From: Roseihalotalea indica
Lineage (GTDB): Bacteria > Bacteroidota > Bacteroidia > Cytophagales > Cyclobacteriaceae
NCBI RefSeq assembly: GCF_022458895.1
Contig: NZ_JAINFL010000005.1
Coordinates: forward strand, 248,001-312,000
Direction of reading: 5' to 3'
Length of the DNA stretch: 64,000 bases
Shown: in pieces, positions 46,405-55,558 of the stretch
Position numbering within the stretch: position 1 is the stretch's first letter
How the letters are laid out: the number at the start of each line of letters is the position of its first letter
Notes under the pieces: generated by a model
Databases searched by the model: none
What the model was told of the DNA's origin: nothing
Seen by the model: the letters and a program-made list of their open reading frames with translations, nothing else
Translations under genes and position numbers: made by a program

Positions 46405-47078
46405 CCTATGACGATATTATCGCCCTCGTTGAAGGATGTTTCTGTGCGAACGGAGGTAGTAAGCTTGGGAAATAAACGTTCGGCCAGCTTTTTGCCCAGT
46501 TGCTTGCGGGCATCCAGGTAATTGTTCTCATACTGACGCCGTAAGGTAGCCTGCGCAATCTCTTCCTCCGCTTCGCAGGTCTTTGCCTGCGTGATGATGT
46601 CTTGGTACGCCTTAATGGCCTTACGGGAGGCAGTTACCTGCGCGCGTAAGTCGGTTGCCAGGTAGTTGAGTGCATGTTCGGCCCCCAGGTCTTCCACCCG
46701 CATGGCCAGCCGCTCTACCATTTCCGGTTCTTCCTGCTTATTCATGTTGACGATATGGCCAAACTTACCCTCGGGGAAGATCCGGCGCAGCGTAGCATCG
46801 GCCGGGTTGGCCCGATCATGCTCCTCGCAGCGGCGGAAGGTGGTGCGCACCACATCATCCAGTTGATTATCGGCAATGAGCAGATCATCGTACCGGTCTT
46901 GCTGTTGTTCTTCTTTCTTGGCGGTAGCCGCCTGCTTATCCTTCAGCGTATTGTACGGAAGCTGGATCTGATCAATCAGGAACTGGGTGCCGGTAAACTG
47001 CCGGCAAAGCCGCATGTGACGACGGGTGGCTGAGAGATGTTTACGAGTAGCATCGCGCGGGTAGAGTAACTGTGCCAT
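46395..47078 (-). CDS. Unrecognised helical, charged protein
   Basis: The 227-residue protein is predicted to be almost all helix, with long Glu/Gln/Lys/Arg runs (AATAKKEEQQQDRYDDLL) suggesting coiled coil, and no signal or membrane segment. A short non-helical end (SFNEGDNIVIGNV) closes it. I recognise no family. Its stop codon lies inside the last partial unit of the 42-bp array. Codon content is richer in GC than the Roco gene beside it, so the two are probably of different origin. Confidence 0.6.
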   Translation of the reverse strand: MAQLLYPRDATRKHLSATRRHMRLCRQFTGTQFLIDQIQLPYNTLKDKQAATAKKEEQQQDRYDDLLIADNQLDDVVRTTFRRCEEHDRANPADATLRRIFPEGKFGHIVNMNKQEEPEMVERLAMRVEDLGAEHALNYLATDLRAQVTASRKAIKAYQDIITQAKTCEAEEEIAQATLRRQYENNYLDARKQLGKKLAERLFPKLTTSVRTETSFNEGDNIVIGNV

Positions 47079-47354
47079 AAGAAAAAATGGGTTAATGGTA
47101 CGATAAAAGAATGTGTTTGTTCGATTGTACCTACGAGGTGCTTATTGGGTTGAGGAATGTAAGTTTTTTGTGAGGATTGAAGGAGTCTTGAAGTATCATA
47201 ATCGGTGATTAGAGGAAAGGCTGGTAATATTAATGTATTATTTATTCTTAGTTACTGATTAATTATATTAGGGATTATTATATTTCTAGTATATGTAATC
47301 AAACTTTCTTCCATAAAATTATTAGATACCGTTTAATCTGCTATTGTATGAATC

Positions 47355-50300
47355 ATGAATGACGAGCATATCATTAACAGTTTATCTACCGAACTAGATA
47401 TACAACTGAATAAAATAGATTCTTATTTATGGAATAAAGTTGGATACGTTATCAACTCTGAAGGAAGAGTTGAGGTACTTAATTTACACTCGCAAAATAT
47501 CAGAAAATTACCTGAATATATTAAGGAGCTTTCCGAATTAAAGGTTTTACATGTTGTTGGAAATAAACTTAGATCAATTCAAGAAGCCAGTTGTTTGAAG
47601 AATCTAGAAATTCTGGCGGTTCAAGCCAATGAGATAAGTAGTATTTCAGCACTTAAAGGCCTTAATTCTTTGAAGGCCTTATATTTAAGTCACAATCCTA
47701 TCGTGGATTTAAATCCTTTAGTAGGAATAGATAGTCTGAAAATACTCTCAATTCAAAATGAAAAAACCGTTGACTGCACACCTATCGGATCATTGATTAA
47801 TTTAGAAGAAATAGTAATAGGGCAAAATGAAGTTAAGAATCCCTTTTTCTTATTAAACTGCAATAAGCTTTCAGAATTATTAATTAGTGGGAGAAGTGGG
47901 AAGGCTGAGCTACCTGAGCAGATATATGATTATATTCAAAGTTTGAATTTAGTTAAACTTGATATATCGTTTTTTAACTCGATACGTTTTGAAAGAATAG
48001 TAGAGTTATCTCAATTAAAATCATTAGGTGTTACTTTATGTAATTTAAGTAACATCCAAAAAGTATTTAAAATAGAACAATTAGAAAAACTAGACTTAGC
48101 ATATAATAAAGTTAAGAGTATACAAGAGCTTTCTGAGCTAATTTATTTGCAAAAGTTAGACATTTCCGAGAATCCCGTAAAAGATATCTCACCTATAAAA
48201 AACTTACATCTTTTAAAATCAATAAATCTAAGAAAAACTGCTATTACAGATTTGACGCCTCTTTTAGGCTTTAAAATGAATTTTGTTTACGATGAAAACA
48301 ACAAAAATGAACAATTATCACCACATGAAAATGAAATATTAATCAGCAAGTGTAATAATATTGTTACTCCACCTATAGAAATTGTAAAGCAAGGAAACCA
48401 AGCTATACAAAGGTATTTTAAGAAGATAGATGAAGAAGGTGCTGATTATATCTTTGAGGCAAAACTGATATTGGTAGGAGAAGGAAATGCTGGGAAGACA
48501 TCACTTCAAAGAAGACTAGTAGACAAAAATGCATCATTGCCGAAAGGGAATAGTCGTACAAGAGGAATTGATGTTGTAGATTTTGAAATTGAGCCAAATA
48601 AGAATAGTATTCGTAAAATAATTCATATATGGGATTTCGGTGGGCAAGATGTTTATTATCCTGTTCATCGCTTTTTTATTACTGAAAATTCGGTGTTTGT
48701 ATTACTTGCTTCTTCCCGGCAGACACATCATAATTTTGATTATTGGATACCTACCATTTTTCAGTTTGGTGGTAAAAGTCCAATCATTATTGGTCAAACC
48801 TGCCATGAAGGGAACAAAATTTCATGGAATGATTTAAGTGTATACCTAAGTAGCCCATATTTTAATATTGTCAAAACTCAGGCTTTGCCCTACTATGAGC
48901 TTAACTTACTTAACAAAAACCAAGGATTACAAGAAATAAAAAAAACTATTATCGGTCAGGTTACTAACTTGCCTCATTATGGTAAAGGTGTGCCAAAGTC
49001 ATGGGTATTATTAAGAAAAATATTACTAGTAGAGGCAACAAAGATAGCTTGTATTTCATTTGATAAGTTTAAAGGAATGTGTAGGAATTCTGATAGAGAA
49101 AGCTTTAGCAGTTTAAACGATATTAAAGATTGCTGCCAGTTTCTTCATGACATAGGAGTAGTACTATGGTATTCTAATCACGAGGAGTTGAGTAATTGGG
49201 TCGTCTTACAACCCGAATGGGCGATGAATGCAGTTTATAAAATCATTGATGATGAAGAAATACAAAATCGGCGTGGTAATATTCTGGCTAAAGATTTTAA
49301 TCGACTATGGGCGCACACAAGTTTTGAAGAGAGACATTTTATATTGAAAAAAATGCTGGAAGTGTTTAAGATCGCTTTTCCCAAAAAGCACAAAAAAGAA
49401 GACTATATTATACCAGCTAGGCTCCTTTCGATACCAGATCAGAATAAATGGAAAGAAACCGAGTTGTATTTGCGCATTGAGTATGAATATGAATTTATGC
49501 CAAGAGGTTTAGTAAATCAACTAAGCGCCGAACTAAGTAGGTATATAGTCTCGGAAAAAGAAGTATGGAATAATGCAGTAAATTTCAGCTATATAAATAG
49601 TGATGCATTGTGCCAAGTAACAGAAGAGTTTTATAACAGAAAAATAATCATCAAGGCTAAAGGTAATGATGCTCGTGGGATAATTATGCTGGTTATGGAT
49701 GCGTTGAATAATATCATGGAAGATTATAAAGGAGTAAAAACTGAAATCTATGTGCCGTGCATTTGTAGCGTATGTAGAAATCTTAGTATTCCAACTACCT
49801 TTCTATATAATAAACTAGTAGAATGGTCAATAAGAAGAAAAACAGAAGTTTTCTGTAACGAGAGTGGGGAGAGCTTGTCTATACAAGAATTACTTTATAA
49901 TGTTGGTTTGTCAAAAAATGAAACCGAGAGAAAGAATATGCCCGTTCGTAAAACGTTTACAATATTTCTTGCATCGTCTTCTGAGTTAAAAGAAGATCGG
50001 GAGCAATTCGAGATATTTATAAACAGAGAGAATAAACAGTTAAACGACAAAGGGATTTTTCTTAGGTTGGAGTTGTGGGAAGATTTTATTGATGCTATGT
50101 CCACAACGCGATTACAGAATGAATACAATAAGATAGTAAAAGAATGCGATATATTTGTTAGTCTATTTTTTACAAAGGTGGGTAAGTTTACCAAAGAAGA
50201 ATTTGAGACTGCATTCGGAGAATTTAGAGAACATGGTAAACCATTGATTTATACCTATTTTAAGAGTGGACAAATAGATATAGATCAAATTAACGAGGCT

Positions 50301-50432
50301 GATATCCAAAGTAAGGTTCAATTTGAAAACAAGTTGAAGGAGTTGGGTCATTTTAAAACTTCTTATAAGAATATTGATGACCTTAAATATCAATTTAAAA
50401 AGCAGTTAGAAAAAGTGCTTTCAAATTTATGA
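47355..50432 (+). CDS. LRR-Roc-COR protein with C-terminal DUF4062/TIR-like domain
   Basis: The 1025-residue protein has irregular leucine-rich repeats from about 40 to 300 and a Roc GTPase domain with P-loop GEGNAGKTS (Lys381) and G3 DFGGQ (Asp427-Gln431). A COR-like region follows (VVLWYSNHEELSNWVVLQPE and on). From about 866 comes a domain opening FTIFLASSSELKEDREQFE with CDIFVSLFFTKVGKFTKEEF, like DUF4062/TIR-like effector modules. The usual NKxD motif after G3 is not visible (GQTCHEGN instead). This architecture, sensor repeats plus NTPase switch plus effector, resembles bacterial conflict and antiviral proteins. The gene is strikingly AT-rich (30% GC in 47521-47580 against 55% in 54541-54600), which suggests transfer. 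Confidence 0.85.
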   Translation: MNDEHIINSLSTELDIQLNKIDSYLWNKVGYVINSEGRVEVLNLHSQNIRKLPEYIKELSELKVLHVVGNKLRSIQEASCLKNLEILAVQANEISSISALKGLNSLKALYLSHNPIVDLNPLVGIDSLKILSIQNEKTVDCTPIGSLINLEEIVIGQNEVKNPFFLLNCNKLSELLISGRSGKAELPEQIYDYIQSLNLVKLDISFFNSIRFERIVELSQLKSLGVTLCNLSNIQKVFKIEQLEKLDLAYNKVKSIQELSELIYLQKLDISENPVKDISPIKNLHLLKSINLRKTAITDLTPLLGFKMNFVYDENNKNEQLSPHENEILISKCNNIVTPPIEIVKQGNQAIQRYFKKIDEEGADYIFEAKLILVGEGNAGKTSLQRRLVDKNASLPKGNSRTRGIDVVDFEIEPNKNSIRKIIHIWDFGGQDVYYPVHRFFITENSVFVLLASSRQTHHNFDYWIPTIFQFGGKSPIIIGQTCHEGNKISWNDLSVYLSSPYFNIVKTQALPYYELNLLNKNQGLQEIKKTIIGQVTNLPHYGKGVPKSWVLLRKILLVEATKIACISFDKFKGMCRNSDRESFSSLNDIKDCCQFLHDIGVVLWYSNHEELSNWVVLQPEWAMNAVYKIIDDEEIQNRRGNILAKDFNRLWAHTSFEERHFILKKMLEVFKIAFPKKHKKEDYIIPARLLSIPDQNKWKETELYLRIEYEYEFMPRGLVNQLSAELSRYIVSEKEVWNNAVNFSYINSDALCQVTEEFYNRKIIIKAKGNDARGIIMLVMDALNNIMEDYKGVKTEIYVPCICSVCRNLSIPTTFLYNKLVEWSIRRKTEVFCNESGESLSIQELLYNVGLSKNETERKNMPVRKTFTIFLASSSELKEDREQFEIFINRENKQLNDKGIFLRLELWEDFIDAMSTTRLQNEYNKIVKECDIFVSLFFTKVGKFTKEEFETAFGEFREHGKPLIYTYFKSGQIDIDQINEADIQSKVQFENKLKELGHFKTSYKNIDDLKYQFKKQLEKVLSNL

Positions 50433-50498
50433 CTTCTTCCATACCCAAAGTAACCTTCCTGAGTTTGTTGAAGTGATCAGAATAGCAATATATTATAG

Positions 50499-51824
50499 CT
50501 ATCCCTCCTTCACCCACTCCACTGAAAACGACACACACTTTACGGATTTAGCATCCGTTGCCTGATCTTTTTGGTGATGGCTATAGATAGCATGTACCAT
50601 TCCCGCATCATCCTGAATGACGGAGGGGTAGTGGCTTTGGGCGGCTTTATCTCCTCGGGTGTCCTGTTCCAGGTGGCGGGTCCACTTCCAACTCTTCCCA
50701 TCATCATCCGAGATAGAAACGGCCAGGCTGTGGCGTCCGTCTACGGTATCGTTATACACCATGAGCCACTCGCCGGAGGCCAGCGTCACCATATCAAAGC
50801 CGGAGCCGGGGTTGGGTAAATGGGTATCTTTGGCAATGCTCCAGGTCTGGCCGCGGTCGGTAGATTCGGTGCGCTGCATGCGCTGGGGAGGCGGGCCGTT
50901 GTCGCGCAGATAGGCTACCAGGGTGCCATCTTCCTGTTGGGAAATGGTGGCCTGTATGCCAATGCCGCCTACCACGGGGTTGCTGGTCTGCCAGTGCTGC
51001 CCGCCATCGTCGGTATAGGCAAAGAGGGTAGTTTCTATGCCATCCGAGTACAGCGGCAGGATGATGCGCTGGTCGAGCAGGAAGGGTTTGTTTTTGGTTT
51101 GCCAACCCAAGCGGCGGGAGAGAGGATACCCCAGGGTGGTATTCGTCGGCGGGTTATCGCTGAGAATACGTCCTGAGCGCATCATGTTCTCTCCGTTCGC
51201 CAGGCTGTCCACAAATCGTCGGAAGGGGGGCCATCGTTCGTCCAGCTCGGTAGCCTCTTCGGGCGAGAGCCGGGGGCGGATGTCCTGCTGCCAGTAGGTT
51301 TCGTACACGTCCATCTGTTTCTTTACGGCGGCTATGAAGGCATCGTCAGGTTGTATGCCGCGTTCGGTGTTGCCGCCGGGTTTGAGTAGGATATTGTCCT
51401 GCCAGTGCCAGGAGGGAGCGGCTTCGCCTTCGTAATCTTCGCTGAGGCGGTAGGTGAGGAGGGAGGTTTCCCACTGGTTGGCCAGCACGGTGTACCAGAC
51501 AAGCCATAGCCGTTCTTGCTGGTCGAGAAAAAGAACAGGGTTAATATCCGGGAAGCCGGGTTGGTCGGCCATGAGGAAGGGTTTGGTCCAGGTGGTTTGG
51601 TTTTTGGGTAGGCGGGCACCCATGATGCGTACGTCGTCGGCCCAGCGTTCGCCAGAGCCCTGGAACCAGGCGGCGAGGAGGTCACCGTTGGGTAAGGCTA
51701 CGATGGTGGGGGCGTGCACGTGTTCTTTTTGGTAGGGGAAGATGAGGGTGGGGGTGTTTGGGGTTTGAGCAAGGAGGAAGGTGGGGAGTAGGAGGGTTAG
51801 TATGGTGGTGTAGGTTAGTTTCAT
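50499..51824 (-). CDS. Exported BNR-repeat sialidase-like protein
   Basis: The 441-residue protein has a signal peptide and a six-bladed propeller with Asp-box repeats (DDGGQHW, DRGQTW, DDDGKSW) and an opening APTIVALPNGDLLAAWFQGS. It belongs to the sialidase-like BNR_2 group, of which many members act on glycans other than sialic acid. It is the last gene of the long carbohydrate locus and shares its fold with the gene at 60409. Confidence 0.85.
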   Translation of the reverse strand: MKLTYTTILTLLLPTFLLAQTPNTPTLIFPYQKEHVHAPTIVALPNGDLLAAWFQGSGERWADDVRIMGARLPKNQTTWTKPFLMADQPGFPDINPVLFLDQQERLWLVWYTVLANQWETSLLTYRLSEDYEGEAAPSWHWQDNILLKPGGNTERGIQPDDAFIAAVKKQMDVYETYWQQDIRPRLSPEEATELDERWPPFRRFVDSLANGENMMRSGRILSDNPPTNTTLGYPLSRRLGWQTKNKPFLLDQRIILPLYSDGIETTLFAYTDDGGQHWQTSNPVVGGIGIQATISQQEDGTLVAYLRDNGPPPQRMQRTESTDRGQTWSIAKDTHLPNPGSGFDMVTLASGEWLMVYNDTVDGRHSLAVSISDDDGKSWKWTRHLEQDTRGDKAAQSHYPSVIQDDAGMVHAIYSHHQKDQATDAKSVKCVSFSVEWVKEG

Positions 51825-52316
51825 GTTTTTTGTCTTCTGTTCAATGCCTATTCGATAGGTGATAGAGATATTTAATTTAAGTTACACCTTATGCTTGCTC
51901 TCTTTAAGCTCTTTGTTTTTCTATTGCATGCCCTCTAGCCGGGCGGGCTCATACCGCGCGGCGGCCGCTTTTTCCATCGATGAAAAAGTATGCAAAAAAT
52001 CTAGGAAACCTTGAAACTCGCTAACGCTCAAACAGCAAGCTTTCCCTTGTAGTGGGGGACATACTTAGGCTAATAATATACATTGCTGATGAGTAAACTA
52101 TTCTATGTTTATATTATGTGTGTTGGGCCGAAAGCTCAGCGGGCGTGCGTTGGCCTTGTGGGAGGAAGCATTGAGGTTTCTTGATTTTTTCTTTGGTTCG
52201 TTTCTTTTGTATCAAGACAAAAGAAATGAACAAGGAGGCTTGACGTTATTTGTAGATAACATATTTGGCATAAATACGGGCTCAGATGAGTAACAGACTT
52301 CAGCCTCCTAAGCACA
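51825..52316. other. Intergenic region with hairpin and dispersed sequence
   Basis: 492 bp without a credible gene. It holds a GCGCGGCGGCCGC block near 51955, an ACTCGCTAACGCTCAAACAG stretch near 52016-52035 like dispersed Bacteroidota intergenic sequence, and a perfect 10-bp hairpin TTTCTTTTGT (52201-52210) / ACAAAAGAAA (52217-52226). The operon genes on each side are in the same direction, so this gap may split the transcript. Confidence 0.5.
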
Positions 52317-54485
52317 TCAACCATTAATCACCTCCATATACCTCGCCATCCAGTAAGGAAGCAAATACTCCGCGCCGGTCAGCTCTCGTAAAGCATTTTG
52401 CCCGCCATCCAGCTCAAAAGGGTTCCCGTTATAGCGCATGATCCGTCGTTCATCGTGAGGCAGTAGCTCCTCCGTTACCTGATTACGAAAGCCGGGGTCT
52501 TCACGAAACGTCAGGTCTTTCCGGTGGGAGTTCTTCGTATTGTAGCGAATCTGATCGAGGGTGAACTCTCGGAGAAACCATACCGTGGCTTCTTCGTCAA
52601 ACGAGCCTTCAGTGGCTTTGGTGATCAGGTTCCAGACCGCGTTCTTCTCCGGTCGCTCAATCTCCCAGTGCTGGCGGATCGTCTCCTCGTATTGTCTACG
52701 CAGTTCCTCGTTGAAGGCATGGCGGTGAATCACCCAGTAGGTCAGGAAGGCCATCTCATCATCAGAGTGGTTCCAGCCGCCGTCGCCCATCTCGTGGCCC
52801 AGGTGCACGTAGCCCGGCGTGGCTTTGATGTCGTGTACATCGATCATAATATTATCGAGGTAGCCGTGTTTCTTCATCATGCGCTCAGCTTCCTTCTTGA
52901 ATTTCTCGTCTCCGGTCAGGTCATAGGTCAGTTGCAGTCCGGCAATCAGGGTGAGGCTGCCCAGGCGGCGGTCGCCGATGGTGGGAGGGTACCAGTTGAT
53001 GTATTCTGGGTTCCAGCGTCCCCAGAGTGTAGGTTCCCCATCGGCGTCGACCATATAATAATCATTATCGATAATGTGGTTCATGATGGCCGCCATGAAA
53101 TCAGCCACCCGTTGTTTTTCCGAATCGTTTTCCGCCAGGAACTCATCCATCAGCGAGGCTACGTAGATATAAGCGACAAACTCATCGCTGCTCGTGTGGC
53201 CTTTCCACTCCCAGGCTGTATCCGGGGCATTCCGCCATCGGTCTTTATCCGATACCTTAAACCCTTTCCGCTCAAACGTACGGGAAGGGAACCCTTCCAG
53301 CGGATTGATGGAAAGAATGCGCTCAAAGGCTTCGAAGCACTCCCAGGCATTCCGTTTGGCTTTGGGTTCCTGCGTCACCGCATACCGATACGCCTGACTG
53401 CCCAGGTAAAAGGCCGACCATAGCCCGTCGTTATCGGTGTCAATCATTTCGCCGGTGGTAATATCGGCCGAGTCGGCCAGGCGCATTTCGGCAATAAAGC
53501 CGTAGCGGATGTGGCGTTGACGAATCTTCTTCTCAAAATAGTCAGCTTTCTTAGCCAATGTCATTGGTAGATAATCTACCTTATTCAAACCAGTAGGAGT
53601 GAGGAGGTACATATTGCCCTCGCTATCCGAAGCCATATCAATCACCTTATCCTGATCCAGCCAGCGTTTAGAGGAAAAGTAGCGGAAGGCGCTATCGGAC
53701 TGATGTAGAAAAGCTCCCTGCGGAGTAGCCGCCCAGAGTCCGTCGCGTGTTACGTGCAGGTCGGTGATCTGCGGAACCGGCACCTTGTTGATGCGGGGAG
53801 TGGTAATCGTTCCGTCATTGGGAGAAATGCCGTAGTAGCCATCGTGGGTGCCTAACATAAGCTGGTTGCCGTCGAACGCCATGCTGGTAGCGTCTTTGGC
53901 CGAATGCAGCTCTTTCCACTCCGTTCCGGCCAGTTGATAAATGCCTCCTTCGGTGAGAGCGAAGAACTGCCCGTCATTTGTCGTTAACGAAAGTATGGAA
54001 GCAGCGAGGTCGGGCAGCGAGGTCCAGGCATCTTTCTGATGCACGGCGGTTTGCCTCTCTCCGGCTACCAGCACGGCACCATCGCGGTTCACGGCCATCT
54101 GGCTGAATGTGCCTTCGGGCAGAGCGGCGTAGGGTTTTCCGGCGTGAGCATTGGTCAGAAACTGATCGGGATATAAATAGTAGAGGTGGCCGCTCTCTTC
54201 CTGAATGGCAATATCCACCGGCACCTTATCCGCCAGCGGACGATAACCGATATCGCGCACCACCTGCTCGTCGATTACCCGGTAAAGCCCTTGGTCGGTG
54301 AGCACGTACACAATATCATCGTAATTGACTGCCACTTTCATCAGTTGGGCGGATGCCAGTTCATCGGCCAGGGTGTATTTAACCGATACGGGCTGGCGAT
54401 AGGTGGTGTCGGGTACGGTGGCCGATAATGGTAGGGTTAGCCACCAAAAGCAGCAAAGCAGTAGTGATGTAGTCAGGTATCTCAT
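52317..54485 (-). CDS. Exported propeller plus helical-toroid protein, unassigned
   Basis: The 722-residue protein has a signal peptide, a propeller-like beta half (about 30-320) with repeated VAVNxDG and LTDQGLY patterns, and an alpha-helical half (about 330-720). The helical half has GHTSSDEFVAYIYVASLMDE, GHEMGDGGWNHSDDEMAFLT and GRWNPEYINWYPPTIGDRR. The helical half looks like an (alpha/alpha) toroid, as in GH88/lyase-type enzymes, but I see no family-defining catalytic set. It lies between the deacetylase and sialidase genes and probably acts on the same glycan. Confidence 0.75.
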   Translation of the reverse strand: MRYLTTSLLLCCFWWLTLPLSATVPDTTYRQPVSVKYTLADELASAQLMKVAVNYDDIVYVLTDQGLYRVIDEQVVRDIGYRPLADKVPVDIAIQEESGHLYYLYPDQFLTNAHAGKPYAALPEGTFSQMAVNRDGAVLVAGERQTAVHQKDAWTSLPDLAASILSLTTNDGQFFALTEGGIYQLAGTEWKELHSAKDATSMAFDGNQLMLGTHDGYYGISPNDGTITTPRINKVPVPQITDLHVTRDGLWAATPQGAFLHQSDSAFRYFSSKRWLDQDKVIDMASDSEGNMYLLTPTGLNKVDYLPMTLAKKADYFEKKIRQRHIRYGFIAEMRLADSADITTGEMIDTDNDGLWSAFYLGSQAYRYAVTQEPKAKRNAWECFEAFERILSINPLEGFPSRTFERKGFKVSDKDRWRNAPDTAWEWKGHTSSDEFVAYIYVASLMDEFLAENDSEKQRVADFMAAIMNHIIDNDYYMVDADGEPTLWGRWNPEYINWYPPTIGDRRLGSLTLIAGLQLTYDLTGDEKFKKEAERMMKKHGYLDNIMIDVHDIKATPGYVHLGHEMGDGGWNHSDDEMAFLTYWVIHRHAFNEELRRQYEETIRQHWEIERPEKNAVWNLITKATEGSFDEEATVWFLREFTLDQIRYNTKNSHRKDLTFREDPGFRNQVTEELLPHDERRIMRYNGNPFELDGGQNALRELTGAEYLLPYWMARYMEVING

Positions 54486-54502
54486 GGTTTAGCTAGGTAG
54501 GT

Positions 54503-55555
54503 TTATTTTTCTAATTGATCCCGGCGTTGTTTCAGCTCGCGCCAGGTGGTCATTTTAATGTTATGGTCCAGCAGGTACTGTTGCAGCCGCGGGTCCAGCA
54601 TGGCTTGCAGATCACCTTCACGGGACAGCCCCGAGCCAGAGATGAAGGGGAATACCTCGGTAGGGTCAGTACAGTGCACAATAAACATGGTTACGCCCGG
54701 TTCTAATTCTTCAAATGCTTTCAGAAACTCCTGCACCTTCACTTCCCGCATGTTTTCAATGGTCGGCTCCTGTCCTTCGGGCACCCTCCAGCCGCCGCTG
54801 GTATTGTGCAAATCATCCAGCACCGGAAGCCCCACCGCCCAGACCTTCCGGCCAATTTCTTCAGCCCGGTTGAGCACTTCGGGAACGGGTACGTCCATAC
54901 CTTCCTTATATTGCCCGGTGGCTTTCAGATGCCGGATAGATTCATCCCGGTACTGCTTTCTCAGCATGGTGTTATGCCCGCCCGGCAGCATCACCGGAAT
55001 GTCATAATCCATGCCCACTTTGATGTAGCGCTCCAGATACTGGTCGGTAGCAAAGAGAGTACCCATGTGCGAGTCCAGGTGCGTTGGGCGGTAGCCCATG
55101 CGTACGGCCCGTTCCACCTGCAAGCGAATTTCCTGCTCTACCTCGTTGGCTGAGGCATGAGAGGCGACGGATTCCACGTCGCGCCACATAGCTCCTTCCT
55201 CATCTACCAGTCCGGGCACCGTTTGTATTCCGGCCAGGGGACTCCATCGGTAATCCTTCCACTCGGAGGTGAGGGTGAGGTGCAGGCCAGCGTCTACGTC
55301 GGGGTGTTCCTGTACGTAGCGAATAAAACTGGCGGCCCAGGGGCAGGGCATCATCACACTAACCGAGTTGGCGAAGCCTTCCAGCGCCTGTATAGCTCCC
55401 TGATTCGAGTCAAACGACATCCCCGCATCATCTACATGCATGATGATCACCCGGTCGTCCGGTGCCCAGCCCAGTCGTTCGGCGTAGGTCTGCGCTCGCA
55501 GCGTGGTGCTTATTCCGTAGGCAATGAGTAATACGATAAAGACTTTTAGATGCAT
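54503..55555 (-). CDS. Exported YdjC/ChbG-type carbohydrate deacetylase
   Basis: The 350-residue protein has a signal peptide and the YdjC fold: VIIMHVDDAGMSFDSNQGAI (metal-binding Asp pair), ADVDAGLHLTLTSEW region (HxT) and PTHLDSHMGTLF (His-x-His region). These enzymes remove an acetyl group from N-acetyl sugars, classically from chito-oligosaccharide. In this context it could deacetylate a sialidase product. Four bases from the kinase-phosphatase gene. Confidence 0.87.
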   Translation of the reverse strand: MHLKVFIVLLIAYGISTTLRAQTYAERLGWAPDDRVIIMHVDDAGMSFDSNQGAIQALEGFANSVSVMMPCPWAASFIRYVQEHPDVDAGLHLTLTSEWKDYRWSPLAGIQTVPGLVDEEGAMWRDVESVASHASANEVEQEIRLQVERAVRMGYRPTHLDSHMGTLFATDQYLERYIKVGMDYDIPVMLPGGHNTMLRKQYRDESIRHLKATGQYKEGMDVPVPEVLNRAEEIGRKVWAVGLPVLDDLHNTSGGWRVPEGQEPTIENMREVKVQEFLKAFEELEPGVTMFIVHCTDPTEVFPFISGSGLSREGDLQAMLDPRLQQYLLDHNIKMTTWRELKQRRDQLEK

Positions 55556-55558
55556 GAG

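Noticed and set aside
52524..53423. 299-residue ORF antisense to the propeller-toroid gene
   Set aside because: It is a shadow frame of a clearly coding gene on the other strand.
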